Origin: Rhodovastum sp963804495
GTDB lineage: Bacteria > Pseudomonadota > Alphaproteobacteria > Acetobacterales > Acetobacteraceae
NCBI GenBank assembly: GCA_963804495.1
Contig: CAWDQN010000003.1
Span: 310,001-374,000 of the forward strand
Reading direction: 5' to 3'
Length of the DNA stretch: 64,000 nucleotides
Shown: piece after piece, positions 52,917 to 63,640 of the stretch
How the letters are laid out: each line of letters begins with the position of its first letter
Position numbering within the stretch: the stretch's first letter is position 1
Translations under genes and position numbers: made by a program
The notes under the pieces: generated by a model
Seen by the model: only the letters and a program-made list of their open reading frames with translations
Told to the model about the DNA's origin: nothing
The model's database searches: none

Positions 52917-55900
52917 TCACGCGTGTTCGGCGGGATGGAATTGGGTATGCGCCCAGCCGGCCATGTCTTCGTACAGCCGGTATTTCTCGTCGATCGCCTG
53001 CTGGGCGGCACCCAGCAACAGCGCCGCTTCGTCCGGGCGGGACTGCACCAACGCCTTGTAGCGCACTTCGTTATAGGCGTAATCGCGGAACTTCAGCGTC
53101 GGCCGCGGGCTGTCCAGGCGGAACGGATTGGCGCCGGCCTCTCGCAAGGCCGGGTTGTAGCGAAACAGCGGCCAATAGCCGGTGGCCACCGCCAGATCCT
53201 GCTGGCGCAGCCCCTGCTGCATGTCGATCCCATGCGCGATGCAGTGGCAATAGGAAAGAATCAGCGACGGACCCGGCCAGGCCTCGGCCTCGCGGAAGGC
53301 CAGCAGCGTCTGCTGCGGATTGGCGCCCATCGCCACCTGCGCCACATACACGTTGCCATAGGCGATCGCCTGCAACGCCAGGTCCTTGCGCGCCACCCGC
53401 TTGCCGGCGGCGGCGAATTTCGCCACCGCCCCGAGCGGTGTCGCCTTCGACGCCTGCCCGCCGGTGTTGGAATAAACCTCGGTGTCGAGAACAAGGACGT
53501 TCACGTCGCGCGCGGTGGACAGCACATGATCCAGGCCGCCATAGCCGATGTCGTAGGCCCAGCCATCGCCGCCGACAATCCACACGCTGCGGCGGACAAA
53601 ATAATCCACCACCGACAGCAACTGCCGCGCGTCGGCATCGTCCAGCGCCCGCAGCCGCCGCACCAGCTCGGCCACCATGGCGCGCTGAGCGCGGATTTCC
53701 AACTCGCGGATTTGCGGCGCATGCAGCACCGCGTTGACAAGTTCTTCACCCACAAGCGGCGCCAAACGTCGCGCCAGCAGAGTCGCCGTTTCCAGATGCT
53801 TGTCGGCGGCCAGACGGAAACCGAGGCCGAACTCGGCATTGTCCTCGAACAACGAGTTCGACCAGGCCGGACCGCGTCCCTCGCCATTCGCCATCCACGG
53901 CGTCACCGGCAGGTTGCCGCCATAGATCGAGCTGCATCCCGTCGCATTGGCCACCAGCATGCGGTCGCCGAACAACTGGCTCAGTAGTTTCAGGTACGGC
54001 GTTTCGCCGCAGCCGCCGCAGGCGCCGGAGAAAGCGAACAGCGGCTCCAGGAATTGCACCCCGCGCACCTCGGCGAAATTCACCCGCGCGCGGTCGTTGA
54101 TGGGCAGGGTGTCAAAAAACATCACGTTGTCACGCTCGGGCTCCAGCAGCGGCAGCTTGTCGCGCAGATTGATCGCCTTGGTCTCGGGCATCAGCGCGCT
54201 ATAGGCCGGGCACGCCTCGGTGCACAGGCCGCAGCCGGTGCAATCCTCGATATGGATTTGCAACGTGAAGCGCACCTCGGGGAAGCCGCGCACATTGATC
54301 GGTGCCGAGCGGAAACTGCGCGGCGCCCCCTCCAGCCGGCTCTCGTCATAGTATTTGGCGCGGATGACGCCATGCGGACAGACAAAACCGCATTGGCCGC
54401 ACTGAATGCAGATGGAAGGCTCCCACACCGGCACGAAGTCGGCGATGTTGCGCTTCTCCCAGGCGGCGGTGCCGCTCGGAAATGTCCCGTCCACCGGCAT
54501 CAGGCTGACCGGGATGTCATCGCCCAGCCCTTCCATCATGCGCGCGGTCACCTCGCGGACGAACTGGGGCGCGCCGTCGGGCACCAGCGGCTGGCGCTCC
54601 CAGCTGCTGCTCGGGAACGCCGGCACCCGCAATTCGTGCAGCCGCGCCAGCGTGTCGTCCACCGCCTGGAAATTGCGCCGCACGACATCCGCGCCCTTGC
54701 GCGCGTAGGTTTTTTCGATCGCCTTCTTGATCTGTTTGATCGCCTCCGCCTGCGGCAGCACGCCGGAGATGGCGAAGAAGCAGGTCTGCAGAATGGTGTT
54801 GGTGCGCCCGCGCAGCCCCACCTCCTGCGCCACCCGCGAGGCGTCGATGACGAACACCCGCAGGCCGAGATCGATGATGCGGTGCTGCATCGAGCGCGGC
54901 AACCGGTCCCACACCTCGTCCGGGCCGTACGGGCTGTTCAGCAGGAAGGTGGCGCCGGGCGCCGCCAGGCGCAGCACGTCGGCGCGCTCGACGAAGCTGA
55001 ACTGGTGGCAGGCGACGAAGCTGGCGGCGCGAATCAGGTACGGCATGTGGATCGGGTCCGGCCCGAAGCGCAAATGCGACACCGTCTGCGCGCCCGATTT
55101 ATGGCTGTCGTAAACGAAATAACCTTGCGCGTGCAGCCCGGCATCCTCGGCGATGATCTTCACGCTGTTCTTGTTCGCGCCCACCGTGCCGTCCGCACCC
55201 AGGCCGTAGAACACCGCTTCCACCAAACCCGGCTTGTCCAGCCTGAACGTCGGATCGGGATCGAGATGCGTGTGCGTCACGTCATCGACGATGCCGAGGG
55301 TGAACCCGGTGCGCGGCTGCGGCTTGGCAAGTTCGTCGAACACCGCCTTGACCAGTGTCGGCGGAAAATCCTTCGACGACAGGCCGTAGCGCCCGCCCAC
55401 CACGCGCGGCATGGCGGTCCGCGCGCCGCTCGCCACCGCCTGCGCCAGCGTGGCCACGACATCCTGATACAGCGGTTCGCCGGAAGCGCCCGGCTCCTTG
55501 GTCTGCTCCAGCACGGCGACGGCGTGCACCGACGCCGGCAGGGCGGCCACGAACGCCGCGGCATCGAAGGGGCGGAACAAATGCACCTGCAGCACCCCCA
55601 CGCGCTCGCCGCGCCGGCGCAATTCCGCCGCACTCTCGCGCGCAGTTTCGCCGCCCGACCCCATCAGCACGATCACCCGATCGGCGTCTTCGGGACCTTC
55701 ATAGTCGAACAAATGGTATTGCCGTCCGGTCAGCGCGGCCAGCCGGTCCATCGCCGCCTGCACATGCCCGGGCACGGCGGCAATGAACGGATTGGCGGTC
55801 TCGCGCGCCTGGAAGAACGTGTCGGGGTTGTGCGCCGTGCCGCGCACGAAGGGCCGCTCGGGGTCGAGCGCGCGGGCGCGATGGGCGCGCACCAGCTCAT

Positions 55901-56495
55901 CATCGACCATGGCGCGGATCTGTGCGTCATCGAGCAGAAAAACCGTGTTCACCTCGTGGCTGGTGCGGAATCCATCGAAGAAATGCAGGAACGGCACCCG
56001 CGAGGCCAGGGTCGCCACCTGCGCCACCAGCGCCAGGTCATGCGCCTCCTGCACCGAGCCGGACGAGAGCAGCGCGAATCCGGTGCCGCGCGCGGCCATC
56101 ACGTCGGTGTGGTCGCCGAAGATCGACAGCGCCTGCGTCGCCAGCGCCCGTGCCGCCACATGGAAGACGGTGGGCGTCAGCTCGCCGGCGATCTTGTACA
56201 TGTTCGGCAGCATGAGCATGAGCCCCTGCGAGGCCGTGAAGGTCGTGGTCATGGCGCCGGTTTGCAGCGCGCCATGCACCGCGCCGGCGGCACCGCCCTC
56301 GCTTTGCATCTCCTGCACCACCGGCACGCCGCCCCAGATATTGGTCTGCCCGTGGGCGGCCCATTCGTCGGCGAGTTCCGCCATGGTGGAACTCGGCGTG
56401 ATCGGAAAAATCGCACACACCTCGGTGGTGCGATAGGCGACATGCGCCACCGCCGTGTTGCCGTCCATGGTCGCGCGCTGCGCGGTCGCATTCAT
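52917..56495 (-). CDS. nifJ: Pyruvate:ferredoxin (flavodoxin) oxidoreductase NifJ
   Basis: Single-chain PFOR of 1192 residues, the usual length, oxidising pyruvate plus CoA to acetyl-CoA and CO2. Domain order: pyrimidine domain I (VCAIFPITPSSTMAELADEW), domain II, ferredoxin domain with CIQCGQCGFVCPHG and CTGCGLCTEACPA near residues 680-760, and TPP domain (GGCGETPYLKLLSQLFGDRM; GGDGWAYDIGYGGLDH). The start ATG overlaps the upstream oxidoreductase stop as ATGA. It may supply low-potential electrons for anaerobic growth or nitrogen fixation; no nif genes are seen. Confidence 0.97.
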   Translation of the reverse strand: MNATAQRATMDGNTAVAHVAYRTTEVCAIFPITPSSTMAELADEWAAHGQTNIWGGVPVVQEMQSEGGAAGAVHGALQTGAMTTTFTASQGLMLMLPNMYKIAGELTPTVFHVAARALATQALSIFGDHTDVMAARGTGFALLSSGSVQEAHDLALVAQVATLASRVPFLHFFDGFRTSHEVNTVFLLDDAQIRAMVDDELVRAHRARALDPERPFVRGTAHNPDTFFQARETANPFIAAVPGHVQAAMDRLAALTGRQYHLFDYEGPEDADRVIVLMGSGGETARESAAELRRRGERVGVLQVHLFRPFDAAAFVAALPASVHAVAVLEQTKEPGASGEPLYQDVVATLAQAVASGARTAMPRVVGGRYGLSSKDFPPTLVKAVFDELAKPQPRTGFTLGIVDDVTHTHLDPDPTFRLDKPGLVEAVFYGLGADGTVGANKNSVKIIAEDAGLHAQGYFVYDSHKSGAQTVSHLRFGPDPIHMPYLIRAASFVACHQFSFVERADVLRLAAPGATFLLNSPYGPDEVWDRLPRSMQHRIIDLGLRVFVIDASRVAQEVGLRGRTNTILQTCFFAISGVLPQAEAIKQIKKAIEKTYARKGADVVRRNFQAVDDTLARLHELRVPAFPSSSWERQPLVPDGAPQFVREVTARMMEGLGDDIPVSLMPVDGTFPSGTAAWEKRNIADFVPVWEPSICIQCGQCGFVCPHGVIRAKYYDESRLEGAPRSFRSAPINVRGFPEVRFTLQIHIEDCTGCGLCTEACPAYSALMPETKAINLRDKLPLLEPERDNVMFFDTLPINDRARVNFAEVRGVQFLEPLFAFSGACGGCGETPYLKLLSQLFGDRMLVANATGCSSIYGGNLPVTPWMANGEGRGPAWSNSLFEDNAEFGLGFRLAADKHLETATLLARRLAPLVGEELVNAVLHAPQIRELEIRAQRAMVAELVRRLRALDDADARQLLSVVDYFVRRSVWIVGGDGWAYDIGYGGLDHVLSTARDVNVLVLDTEVYSNTGGQASKATPLGAVAKFAAAGKRVARKDLALQAIAYGNVYVAQVAMGANPQQTLLAFREAEAWPGPSLILSYCHCIAHGIDMQQGLRQQDLAVATGYWPLFRYNPALREAGANPFRLDSPRPTLKFRDYAYNEVRYKALVQSRPDEAALLLGAAQQAIDEKYRLYEDMAGWAHTQFHPAEHA

Positions 56496-58127
56496 CGCAC
56501 GGTCTCCGCCTGCATTTCGATCGCATGACACGGGCATTGGTCGTAACAGGTCGCGCAACCGGTGCAGCGGTCATCAACCAGCCGGTAGCCCCGCCCCGGG
56601 CCGAGCTTGACGATGGCGCCCTCGGGGCAGGCGGCGAAGCAGTTGTCACATTCGAAGCAGCGCCCGCACGACAGGCAGCGCTGCGCCTCCCGCCGCGCAT
56701 CGGTCTCGGCAAGCCCGGCGGTGACCTCGGCGAACCCGACCTCGCGCGCTTCGCCGAGCAGGCGCTTCTGCGGCGTCGGCTCGGCATCGCTGAACACCGG
56801 CAGGTTCAGCATCGGCCAGCTCACCAGTCGCGGCTTGCCCGGCGGCACATGCGGAATGCGCCGCAGCCAGCCGTCGATATGCCGCGCCGCCAGCTTGCCA
56901 TGGCCGACCGCGACGGTGACAGTGCGCTCGCTCGGCACCATGTCGCCGCCGGCGAACACGCCGGCCGCCCCGGTCATCATGTCCGGGCCGACAATGACGG
57001 TGCCGTCGGATTTCACCTCCACACCGGGAACGCGGCGGAGAAATCCGCTGTCGGTCTCCTGGCCAAGCGCCAACACCACCGAAATCGGCCTGCAGGGTTT
57101 CGAACTCACCGGTCGGCACCGGCCTTCCGTCGGGCGAGATATCCATGCGCTCGACCGTCAGCGTGCTGCCGGCGAAATCCTTGATCGTGGTCAGCCAGCG
57201 GATTTTCACTCCTTCCTCGATCGCCTCGTCGGCCTCGAACGCATGCGCCGGCATATGCTCGCGGTCGCGCCGGTAGACGATCACCGCCTCGTCGGCGCCA
57301 AGCCGGCGGGCGGTGCGGGCGGCGTCCATGGCGGTATTGCCGCCGCCATACACCACCACCCGGCGGCCGAGCAGCGGCGGCGCGCCGCTGGCCACGCCGC
57401 GCAGATACCCCACCGCATCGAGCATGCGCGCGGCGTCACGCGCCGGAATATCAACGTGCTTGGAAACATGCGCGCCGATCGCCACGAACACGGCGTCGAA
57501 CGTGCCGTCCTCTTTCTCCGCCGCGAGGTCGGTGACCCGGTGGTTCAGCACGATGCGCACGCCCATGCGCTCGATGCGCGCGATTTCCGCCATCAATTCG
57601 GCCCGTGGCAGCCGATAGGCGGGAATGCCGAAATGCATCATCCCCCCCGGCAGCGGCCCGGCCTCATGGATTTCCACCCTGTGGCCAAGCCGGGTCAGAT
57701 GGTAGGCCGCCGACAGTCCGGACGGCCCGGCCCCCACCACCAGCACCCGCCTGCCCGACGGTGTCGCGTCGATGCGCGGAATCCAGCCTTCCCGCGTGGC
57801 CAGATCGCCGAGAAAGCGTTCGACCGCATGGATGCTGACCGCGGCGTCGAGTTCGCGGCGGTTACAGCTGCTTTCGCAGGGATGGTAGCAGACCCGCCCG
57901 TGCACGGCGGGCAAGGGGTTGTCGCGCATCAGCGCGTCCCACGCCTGGCGGTATTTGCCGGCTTGGGCGAGCGCCAGCCAGGCCTGGATGTCCTCACCGG
58001 CCGGACAGGCATTGTTGCAGGGTGGCAGCAGGTCGAGCCATTGCGGGTGACTGGTGCGAACGGGCCCCGCGCCCCGCTCGACGGTCAGATCGACCGCACG
58101 CGTCATATCCGCGGGCTGCCTGGCCAT
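56492..58127 (-). pseudogene. GltD-like NAD(P)H:ferredoxin oxidoreductase subunit, one frameshift
   Basis: Starts MARQPADMTRAVDLTVERGA. It has an N-terminal Fe-S region (LPPCNNACPAGEDIQAWLAL, VCYHPCESSCNRRELD), FAD motif VLVVGAGPSGLSAAYHLTRL and NADP motif VVVYGGGNTAMDAARTARRL. In the other frame: SVVLALGQETDSGFLRRVPG, FAGGDMVPSERTV and two ferredoxin clusters (CLSCGRCFECDNCFAACPEG, CTGCATCYDQCPC). Removing one A from the AAA at 57082-57084 (plus strand) restores a ~545-residue protein. It probably passes electrons between NAD(P)H and NifJ's ferredoxin. Confidence 0.85.
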
Positions 58128-58269
58128 GAAAATCCCCCCGGCTCGGTTGTGGGCGGACCCTAGGAGGGGCGCGGCGCGTGCCGCCTTGATGCATGTCAAG
58201 TGAAAAAAGGTTCGAAAGGAACGGGTTGAACCGGCGAACCGGCCAGGTTCACCGCTGCTTCGCCTCCAT

Positions 58270-59127
58270 TCAGTGGGTCATGAACACCGGCACCGTCATT
58301 TCGGTCAGCAGGCTGCGCGTCACCCCGCCGAACACCATTTCGCGCACGCGGGAATGGCCATACAGGCCGGTCACTAGCAGGTCGGCACCGATATCGGCGG
58401 CGTAGGACAGCAGCGCATCGCCCTCCGGGATGTCGGTCGCCACCGTGTGTGTCGCCTCGGCGGTGATGCCGTGGCGGGCCAGGTGCAGGGCGATGTCGGC
58501 CGCCGGCACATCGCCGTCGCCGCCGATGCCATGGCGCGGATTGATCGACAGCACCGTCACCTTGCGGGCGCAGCGCAGGATCGGCAGCGCCTCGTTCACC
58601 GCCCGCGCGGCCTCGGCGGTGGCATTCCAGCCGACCAGCACCTCCTGCCCCACCACCGGGAAATCCCCGGCGAATGGCACCAGCAGAAGCGGCCGCCCGC
58701 ATCCCATCAACGTGGTGACCGGCAGGTCCACCGGCCGGCCGGTCACGGCGGCACGCGTATCCGCCTGGCCCAGCACCACCAGATCGACGTAGCGGCCATG
58801 CTGCGTCACTGTCTCGCCGGCGTCGCCCTCAACCAGGCGCCACTCGCCCTGCAGACCGTCGCGGCGCACTCTGTCGCGGAAGGCCGCCTCGACAGGCAGC
58901 GCCTCGGCCAGGGCGCTGGCACGCAGACGATCGACGATGTCCTCGGCGCGTTGCAGGTCGATGAAGGCCGAGGGAAACCCGTAAAACATATCGGGCGGCG
59001 GCAGTTCGATCACATACAGCCCGGTCAGATGCGCGCCATGCCGGGCAGCGAGCCCGGCGGCAACCTCCACCCGCGCGTTGCAGCGTGGTGTGGCGTCAAG
59101 GTGAACCAGGATGTCTTTCAGCTTCAT
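58270..59127 (-). CDS. Universal stress protein with two UspA domains
   Basis: 285 residues. Domain 1 begins MKLKDILVHLDATPRCNARV; domain 2 begins EVLVGWNATAEAARAVNEAL and ends with the ATP-binding glycine motif GLYGHSRVREMVFGGVTRSL. It lies 142 bp upstream of the redox operon on the same strand; USPs often accompany anaerobic and fermentation genes, so shared regulation by oxygen is plausible but not shown. Confidence 0.9.
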   Translation of the reverse strand: MKLKDILVHLDATPRCNARVEVAAGLAARHGAHLTGLYVIELPPPDMFYGFPSAFIDLQRAEDIVDRLRASALAEALPVEAAFRDRVRRDGLQGEWRLVEGDAGETVTQHGRYVDLVVLGQADTRAAVTGRPVDLPVTTLMGCGRPLLLVPFAGDFPVVGQEVLVGWNATAEAARAVNEALPILRCARKVTVLSINPRHGIGGDGDVPAADIALHLARHGITAEATHTVATDIPEGDALLSYAADIGADLLVTGLYGHSRVREMVFGGVTRSLLTEMTVPVFMTH

Positions 59128-59428
59128 GGCGGTTCCTCCCTCCCCGGTTGGAGGGGAGGGTGTGCCGACGCATCAAAAGAAGCAAGGTCCAGGGGCGTTA
59201 CCCCTAGGGCAATCGGGTGAACGGCCCGGCCGTTGCGGTGCATCGCGAAAAAACGAAAAGATGCGCAAGAAGACAGAGAGTCGGAGAGGCCTATCCAAGC
59301 ACCGTGCGACGCTGGCGGCGATCCCTGACAGGCTTCTCTGGGTCTCTCCGCCTCCTTGTGTCGCTTTCTTGCGCGGCATGCCCTTGCCTGCGGCTTCACC
59401 CGATTGTCCTGGCGTTGCCCCGCCAGGA
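59128..59428. other. Gap with no gene recognised; palindrome copy
   Basis: Between the stress-protein start and the chemoreceptor end. It contains AGGTCCAGGGGCGTTACCCCT near 59185, a degenerate copy of the dispersed repeat. Plus-strand frames here are not protein-like. Confidence 0.5.
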
Positions 59429-61767
59429 TCAGGCCGCCTCCTCCAATGCGATCGCCTCCACAAACGCGATCGCCTGCTCCACAAGCCGCAGCACCCCCTC
59501 TTTCTGCTGGAACGACAACCCCAGAATCCCTCCGTCGGACCGCACCACCCGCGCGGCGACCGGCCCCTCCGCCCCCGGCAGGCGGAGTGCCACCCCCATT
59601 CCCGCCGGCCCCGACCAGTCGGTCCGCAGCGCGACACCGCCGAGTGACAGGTCGTTGATCACCAGCCGCCGCGGCGCATCGCCCGGCACCAGCAGTTCCG
59701 TCGTCGTGCCCCGGCCGGAGATGCGTTCATACCGCCGGCGGGTCAGCTCGTCCGAGTGCCCCATCGCGTGCAGGAACTGCTTGATCTCCTCGCCCAGCGC
59801 ATGCGCCGTCCGGCCGAGTTCCTCGGCCACCGTCAACACCCGCTGGCTCGCCTCGCCGGTGCTCTCGGACACGCCGGAGAACGTCCTGCATCGCCTCGGT
59901 CGCCTGCCGTGTCGCCACCGCGATCGCCTGTACGCTGCCGGCGATGTCGCGCGTTGTCATGCCCTGCGCCTCGACCGCCGCGGCAATGACGCCGGCCACC
60001 ACGTCGATTTGCGCAATCACATTGCAGACCTCCTGGACGGCATCCACCGCCTCACCGGTGGCGGCGCGGATACCGGCGATCTGCCCGGCGATCTCCTCGG
60101 TCGCCCGCAACGTCTGGGCGGCCAGCGCCTTCACCTCGCCGGCCACCACGGCGAAGCCGCGCCCCGCCTCCCCGGCCCGCGCCGCCTCGATCGTCGCGTT
60201 CAGCGCCAGCAGGTTGGTCTGCCCGGCGATATCGCGGATCAGACGAACCACGGTGCCGACCCGTTCTGCCGCTTCCGCCATGCCGGCGACCTTGGTGTCG
60301 GTCGTCGTGGCCCGCGCCACTGCCTCGCGCGCCGCCTCGGCCGCCCGCGCAGCCTGCTGGCCGATCTCGCCGATGCTCGCCGACATCTGCCCGGTCGCCG
60401 CGGCCACGGCGGCGAGGCGCTCGGTGGAGGCCACCGCCCCTTTCGCCGTCGCGTCGGCGCATTCGCGGGTGTGCTGCGCGGCGGCGAACATCTCCTGCGC
60501 CGAGGCGCGCGCCAGCTCGGCCGAGCGCTCCAGGCCATCCATCACCCCCGAGGTCGAGGTGCCGAAATCCTGGGTGTGCTGGTCCATCGCCGCCTGCCGA
60601 CGGTCCTTCGCCTCCCGCACGCGCTCGGCCTCGCCTTGCAGGTCATGCGCCTTCATGGCGTTGCAATGGAACACCAGCAGCGCCTGCGCCATCCGGCCGA
60701 TCTCGTCACGCCGGTCCATGGCCGGGATATCCTGAAAATCGAGGAAGAAATCGCCGTCCGCCAGCCGCTGCATCGCCCACGTCACCTGCACGATCGGCAG
60801 CGCGATGCCGCGGCCGATCAGCAGCGCCAGGGCCAGGCCGGTTCCCACCGCGACCAGCGAGGCCACCAGCAGCAGCCGGCGCACCGAGCCGATGCTGTCC
60901 AGCATCGAGGCGACCGCCGCGCGCTGCGACCCCGCCGCCCGGTCGCGCTCGGCCGCGGCGGTGTCGAGCACGGCCTCACTCGCGGCGTCCCGCACGGCCG
61001 CCGCGCGTCGTAACTGATCGTCCGCCGCAATCACGCTCTGCAGAGCCTCGGCATAGACGGACAGCGGCGTCTCCAGCGCGGCGACGAAGCGCCGGATGCG
61101 CCGGTGGTCGCCGGCCAGGCCGGCAAGTTCAGCGACGCCGCCTGGCACGTTCGCCAGCGCGCCCGCGGCGATGTTCGAAATCGGCGGGATTGCGGGAGGC
61201 CAGGAACCGGGAGCCGGCGGCATCGCTCGCCAGGAACCCTTGCGCCAGCCGCAGCCCGCTGCGGATCAGCTCGGCGTCCGCCTCGGTGTCCAGCACCTGG
61301 GTGATGGCGGAGACGATGGTGCGGATATCGGTGCCCGCGGTCTGCATGCGCTCGACGGCGGCACGCCGCTGCCCGACCGCCGCGAAGGTGGCATCCACGC
61401 TGTCGCGATACCGGCCCGCGAGCACGGCAAGCCCGCCGTCGTCCTGTCCGCTCGCCGACGCCTGGGCGATGGCCTGGTCAAGCCTGGCCAGGCTGTCCTG
61501 CGCCGCTTTCTGGTCGGCCATGGTCGCCGACAGCGCGTATTGCACCACCCGTGCATGCGCGTCGGAGACCTGCAGCGAAACCCGCGTCGCGGCGTCCGCC
61601 TTGCTGCTGTCCGCGCGGACCCGCGCGGCACCGGCATCGAGCGGCAGCATCAGCCACATCGTCACGCCGGTGAGGGCCACCAGCAGCACCAGCACCACCG
61701 CGAAACCGCCGGCGATTTGCTTGCGCACCGACGGCGCCAGCCAGGTCTTCAGGCGGTCGCTGAGCAT
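59429..61767 (-). pseudogene. Methyl-accepting chemotaxis protein with C-terminal PilZ domain, two frameshifts
   Basis: Three frames together give ~770 residues. First: MLSDRLKTWLAPSVRKQIAG with a membrane span and four-helix sensor. Second: membrane span LLLVASLVAVGTGLALALLI, HAMP and the signalling tip DIAGQTNLLALNATIEA. Third: SESTGEASQRVLTVAEELGR and a PilZ domain with RRYER (RxxxR) and DLSLGG (DxSxxG). Breaks near 61178 and 59880 each fit one extra A on the plus strand. It follows the TRAP-type binding protein gene by about 40 bp on the same strand, so the pair may act together in chemotaxis. Confidence 0.85.
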
Positions 61768-61809
61768 CGTGATTCTCACGCCGGAATGAAACGGGATGTC
61801 GCCAGCCGG

Positions 61810-62829
61810 TCAGGCGGCGAGCCGGATCTGCTCGACCCGCTGGCGGCCGAACAGGTTTTCGAACTCCGGCGTGGCGGACGCCATGGCGGCGATGAAGCGC
61901 GCCCGATCGATGCCGCTCACCACCTGCATGCCCGCCTGTTTCAGCGCCGCCACGCCGGAGGCCTCGGCCTCGGCGGCGAATTGCCGTGACGCGAGCGCGC
62001 CGATCCTGGCGGCGTCCAGAATGATCGCCCGCTCTTCGGCGGCGAGATCGTCGTGGGCATCGGACGACATGACGATCAGCGCCGGGTCGTACACATGCCC
62101 GCTGAGCGTGAGGAACTTCTGCACCTGGTCGAACTTCGCGGAGCGGATGGTGGCGATCGGATTCTCCTGCCCGTCGAACACCCCCGCCTGCAACGCCCCA
62201 TACAGTTGCGGGAACGGCAGCGGGCTGGCCTCCGCGCCCATGGCGCGGAAGCCGAGCAGCATGACCGGCGATTGCGGCAGCCGCAGCTTCAACCCTTTGA
62301 GGTCGTCGGGAGCGGCGATCGGATGCTTCGAGTTGGTGAGATGGCGCATCCCGTTTTCGCCCCAGGCGAGCGCCACAAGATCCTTGCCGGACAATGTCTC
62401 CCGGTAGGACTCGCCGATCGGTCCGTCCAGCACCGCATGGGCGTGCGTCGGGCTGTCGAACAGGAACGGGATGTTGAAGATGCCCACCTCCGGCAGGATG
62501 TTCGGCAGCGGCGCGCCGGTGATGAAGGCGAGGTCGATGGTGCCGAGTTGCACCCCTTTCAGCATCTCGACCTCGCCCCCGAGGACGGAGTCCGGGAATT
62601 GCTGGATCTGGATGCGGCCGCCGGTGCGACGGGCCACCTCGTCGGCCATCGCGGTGGCGCCGGCGCCGAGCTGGGACTGGGTCGGCAGCAAATAGCCCAG
62701 CCGCAGCTTGCGCGCCTTGGCCGGCGCTGCCGTGGGTTGCGCGGCGACGCCGCGGCGCGACACGCCGCCGGCCGCGAGCGCGGCCCCGGCGAAAAAAATG
62801 GTCCGACGGCTGAGCATTGGTGCAGGCAT
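61810..62829 (-). CDS. TRAP-type periplasmic substrate-binding protein (DctP family)
   Basis: 339 residues with a Tat-like signal (MLSRRTIFFAGAALAAGG). The DctP core follows: RKLRLGYLLPTQSQLGAGAT, RIQIQQFPDSVLGGEVEMLK and GLKLRLPQSPVMLLGFRAMG, with the conserved Arg for the carboxylate in KLRLPQS. No DctQ/DctM membrane subunits are in the window; the next gene is a chemoreceptor. Starts at 62835, 62829 and 62817 are all possible; 62829 taken. Confidence 0.87.
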   Translation of the reverse strand: MPAPMLSRRTIFFAGAALAAGGVSRRGVAAQPTAAPAKARKLRLGYLLPTQSQLGAGATAMADEVARRTGGRIQIQQFPDSVLGGEVEMLKGVQLGTIDLAFITGAPLPNILPEVGIFNIPFLFDSPTHAHAVLDGPIGESYRETLSGKDLVALAWGENGMRHLTNSKHPIAAPDDLKGLKLRLPQSPVMLLGFRAMGAEASPLPFPQLYGALQAGVFDGQENPIATIRSAKFDQVQKFLTLSGHVYDPALIVMSSDAHDDLAAEERAIILDAARIGALASRQFAAEAEASGVAALKQAGMQVVSGIDRARFIAAMASATPEFENLFGRQRVEQIRLAA

Positions 62830-62928
62830 CCCCATGTGCGAACAGGCGCGGTAAACTGGCCGCAGCATGCACACGCGAATGTTGCCAGCACGTTGACACC
62901 GGCTCGACCTGGCCGGCGCCGCGAGGAC

Positions 62929-63081
62929 TTACGGCGTGAGCTTATCGGCGCCGCGCGTCACCGCATGCCCGGCGGCGGAGATATCCTCGCCGGCACCGGC
63001 GGTTGTGTGACACCCGCCCAGCAAAGGCGCGGCGCCGATCAGGAACAGGATCGTCAAGGCGATCGAAAGTGGCGTGCGCAT
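62929..63081 (-). CDS. Entericidin A/B family lipoprotein
   Basis: 50 residues: lipoprotein signal ending PLLGGC (lipidated Cys 25), then HTTAGAGEDISAAGHAVTRG, the typical entericidin NT-x-GAG-x-D-I pattern. AAGGAG 8 bp upstream of the ATG at 63081. Small outer-membrane lipoproteins of this family are stress-induced and can promote lysis in some bacteria. Confidence 0.85.
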   Translation of the reverse strand: MRTPLSIALTILFLIGAAPLLGGCHTTAGAGEDISAAGHAVTRGADKLTP

Positions 63082-63129
63082 GGCGATGCTCCTTCCGTGC
63101 GACTGTTGATACCCTTCCGGCGCCACGCG

Positions 63130-63378
63130 TCAGCGCCACACCGGACGGCCGAGATTGACATCGTCGGGGCTGGTCACCGCGCCGCCGACAGCTCCGACAG
63201 CCCCGCCGATCAAGGCGCCACCGACCACGCTGCCACCCGTCAGCGCAGCCACGCCGGCCCCGGCGCCAGCCCCAAGCAACCCGCCCGAGGCGGCGCGATC
63301 CCCGGGACTGTAACCGCAGCCGGCCAGCGCGAGCCCGATACCGGCCAGGACGAACGCCTTTACAATGCCGTGAGACAT
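63130..63378 (-). CDS. Glycine-zipper lipoprotein
   Basis: 82 residues: signal ending LALAGC, then CGYSPGDRAASGGLLGAGAG and a glycine-zipper helix (GGALIGGAVGAVGGAV) ending NLGRPVWR. Close to YMGG-like proteins of alphaproteobacteria. Outer-membrane anchored; function unknown. It lies 48 bp upstream of the entericidin gene, probably co-transcribed. The 260 bp beyond its start hold only direct GGTCACAT repeats at the IS66 edge. Confidence 0.8.
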   Translation of the reverse strand: MSHGIVKAFVLAGIGLALAGCGYSPGDRAASGGLLGAGAGAGVAALTGGSVVGGALIGGAVGAVGGAVTSPDDVNLGRPVWR

Positions 63379-63640
63379 GGGAATAGCCTTTCAAGCTGTG
63401 ACTAAAATCGATTTGTAGCAGCCGCGTGGCTCGTGGCAGACGCAACCCGTGAATTGCGTCCAACTGATTTTAACCAAGCGGTACGTTTGCAACGGTTTTA
63501 TTAAACGCAGTCAACAAAACACTGCCATCGACATAGGCGTATATAGGCAAAATGCCAGTACCAGCGAGGTGGTGACTGGTCACATTGTCGAGACAACATT
63601 GTCAGACCCGACCCGGTCGTAACCGGTCACATCCCCCCGA

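Noticed and set aside
54054..56528. 824-codon plus-strand open frame
   Set aside because: Fully antisense to nifJ; His/Arg/Gln-rich sequence typical of a shadow frame.
59217..61013. 598-codon plus-strand open frame
   Set aside because: Antisense to the second chemoreceptor gene.
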